In this document: one piece after another, positions 6,115 through 7,348 of the stretch
Numbering within the stretch: position 1 is the stretch's first letter
Layout: every line of letters begins with the position of its first letter
Source of the DNA: Dokdonella sp.
GTDB taxonomy: Bacteria; Pseudomonadota; Gammaproteobacteria; Xanthomonadales; Rhodanobacteraceae
Direction of reading: 5' to 3'
Assembly (NCBI GenBank): GCA_030150315.1
Contig: JASLGB010000328.1
Span: 1 to 7,348 of the forward strand
DNA: 7,348 bases
Notes under the pieces: generated by a model
What the model saw: only the letters and a program-made list of their open reading frames with translations
What the model was told of the DNA's origin: nothing
Database searches by the model: none
Position numbers and translations under genes: made by a program

Positions 6115-6600
6115 TCACCTCATCGCTTGCGCTGGCAGCCGGAAGAGTTCTTCACCGTCCTGCTCTTCCCGGCGTTCTTCCTCGTTCTGGACCTGGCGCG
6201 TCCATTCGCCACGGAAATTCTCGAGTGCGTCGACCTTCGCCTGCGCCGCGCGCAACTTGGCCACTTCCTCGCGCAGTCGCTCCTGCGCCTGCTCGACCAG
6301 CCGCTCGGCCTGCGCCACGATCGCGGTGCCCTTGATCAGCTCGTTGTCGAGCCATTCGCGGTGCCGCTCGGCGCGCTCCAGCCAACCCGGCGCAAGATGC
6401 TGCGGATCGAGAAGGGCTTCGTGGCAGGTGTTCTGGTGCGCCGAGCGGCGATCGAAAACGTCGCTGCGCATCTTCAGCGCCTTCTGCAGTAACTGCTCGG
6501 CCTGCTGCACTTCGTTGCGACATTCGGTGACGCGCTTTTGTTGGGCATCCAGACGCAGGTCGCGGACACGGGACAAGGGCTCGAGCGGAAAGCGCTTCAT
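6115..6600 (-). CDS. sctO: Type III secretion stalk protein SctO (YscO/HrpO-like)
   Basis: This 161-residue, highly charged, almost entirely helical protein lacks glycine-rich or hydrophobic core segments. The heptad-like pattern from about residue 20 to 60 and again from 95 to 150 (for example VEQAQERLREEVAKLRAAQA) indicates a two-helix coiled coil. That is the fold of SctO and flagellar FliJ, which insert into the SctN hexamer and couple ATP hydrolysis to the SctV export gate. Primary sequence is poorly conserved in this family, so the call rests on size, coiled coil and position between sctN and sctP. Its ATG overlaps the sctN TGA (ATGA, 6597-6600), implying translational coupling. FliJ is the only serious alternative. 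Confidence 0.82.
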   Translation of the reverse strand: MKRFPLEPLSRVRDLRLDAQQKRVTECRNEVQQAEQLLQKALKMRSDVFDRRSAHQNTCHEALLDPQHLAPGWLERAERHREWLDNELIKGTAIVAQAERLVEQAQERLREEVAKLRAAQAKVDALENFRGEWTRQVQNEEERREEQDGEELFRLPAQAMR

Positions 6601-7348
6601 TTGAACATCCCGATCAGGCGCACGACGGCGTCGTCGTAGCCGCTGAGGGCCTCCGCCGGCTGGCGCAGGAAGTCGTTGATCTCGTTGATCTTCGCCACCG
6701 CGATGTCGGCCTCGGGATCGTTGCCGGCGCGGTATTCGCCCAGCTGGATCAGGAGTTCGATCTCGCGGTATTTGGCCAGGTAGCGACGCAGCAGCCCGGC
6801 GGCCTGCTGATGCTCCGGCGAGGTCACGCGCGGCATCACGCGGCTTGCGCTGGAAAGGATGTCGATCGCGGGATAGTGGTTGGCCGCAGCGAGTTTCTTG
6901 GACAGATAGATATGGCCGTCGAGGATCGAGCGCACTTCCTCGCCCACCGGATCGCTGCCTTCTTCTTCCTCGATCAGCACGGTATAGAACGCGGTGATCG
7001 TGCCGCGATCGTTGTTTCCGGCGCGCTCGAACAGGCGCGGAAGCGAGGAGAACACCGACGGCGTGAAGCCGCGCCGCGTCGGCGGTTCGCCCATCGCCAA
7101 TCCGACATCGCGCAGGGCGCGCGCGAAACGCGTGACCGAATCCATCATCAGCATCACGCGCATGCCCTGGTCGCGGAAGTACTCCGCGATGGCCGTGCCG
7201 ACATAGGCGACACGGCTACGCTCCAGCGCCGGGCGATCGGAAGTGGCGACCACCACGACACTGCGCTTGAGCCCTTCCTCGCCGAGGCTGTCTTCCATGA
7301 ATTCGCGCACTTCGCGACCGCGCTCGCCAACCAGCACGATGACGTTGA
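6597..7348 (-). CDS. sctN: Type III secretion ATPase SctN, 3' part (5' end beyond window)
   Basis: About 249 carboxy-terminal residues of the type III export ATPase are present; the family is usually about 430-450 residues, so the first 190 or so, including the Walker A loop, lie beyond the right edge. SctN forms a hexamer at the cytoplasmic base of the injectisome and strips chaperones from substrates. Visible landmarks in order are VIVLVGERGREVREF, the Walker B strand MRVMLMMDSVTRFARAL, then GEPPTRRGFTPSVFSSLPRL, TVLIEEEEGSDPVGEEVRSI, LDGHIYLSKKLAAANHYPAI and DILSSASRVM. The end, KYREIELLIQLGEYRAGND, resembles injectisome ATPases more than flagellar FliI. The frame is open to the window edge, so the GTG at 7335-7337 is internal and not the start. 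It overlaps sctO by four bases. Confidence 0.95.
   Translation of the reverse strand, partial: NVIVLVGERGREVREFMEDSLGEEGLKRSVVVVATSDRPALERSRVAYVGTAIAEYFRDQGMRVMLMMDSVTRFARALRDVGLAMGEPPTRRGFTPSVFSSLPRLFERAGNNDRGTITAFYTVLIEEEEGSDPVGEEVRSILDGHIYLSKKLAAANHYPAIDILSSASRVMPRVTSPEHQQAAGLLRRYLAKYREIELLIQLGEYRAGNDPEADIAVAKINEINDFLRQPAEALSGYDDAVVRLIGMFK

Noticed and set aside
4968..7348. Flagellar fliI-fliJ-fliK instead of sctN-sctO-sctP
   Set aside because: The gene order and folds are analogous, but the ATPase carboxy terminus resembles injectisome ATPases, no fliL or other flagellar gene follows, and the next gene is of an effector family.

Overview
The window is high-GC bacterial DNA, roughly two thirds G+C by eye, with strong G/C bias at third codon positions. 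The gene content points to a gammaproteobacterium, most likely Xanthomonadales (Xanthomonadaceae/Rhodanobacteraceae). That placement is an inference from the style of the acetyl-CoA hydrolase family protein and of the type III secretion genes, not a proven assignment.

Layout from left to right. Positions 1-412 hold no confident gene: there is a possible start of a leftward gene at the very edge and a weak, possibly frameshifted reading frame. A complete acetyl-CoA hydrolase/CoA-transferase family gene runs rightward (413-2374). Convergent to it is a 220-residue protein with an RNxxxH motif typical of HEPN domains (2477-3139, minus). A strong intrinsic terminator (3228-3264) separates this from a large minus-strand gene (3285-4724) encoding a DUF1521 protein, the metal-ion-inducible autocleavage (MIIA) family known from the type III effector NopE1. 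After a gap of about 240 bases with a terminator-like hairpin and a GGG/CCC dyad cluster come three tightly linked minus-strand type III secretion genes: sctP (needle-length ruler), sctO (coiled-coil stalk) and the 3' part of sctN (export ATPase, running off the right edge). The order of transcription is sctN, sctO, sctP, then the DUF1521 gene.

How they fit together: SctN and SctO form the cytoplasmic energising module of an injectisome, SctP controls needle length and substrate switching, and the DUF1521 protein is a plausible secreted substrate encoded at the border of the cluster. The HEPN-like and acetyl-CoA hydrolase genes look like flanking genes outside the secretion locus.

The most notable signal is in the DUF1521 gene. 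Its reading frame is interrupted by two in-frame TAG codons 14 codons apart (3720-3722 and 3678-3680), inside the conserved domain and just downstream of the GDPH autocleavage motif. The frame then continues with no further stop or frameshift for about 130 codons to a TGA at 3285, followed closely by a perfect-stem terminator. This could be a young pseudogene, a truncated effector, or amber readthrough. The neighbouring HEPN-like gene appears to end normally at a TAG, which argues against genome-wide reassignment of that codon.
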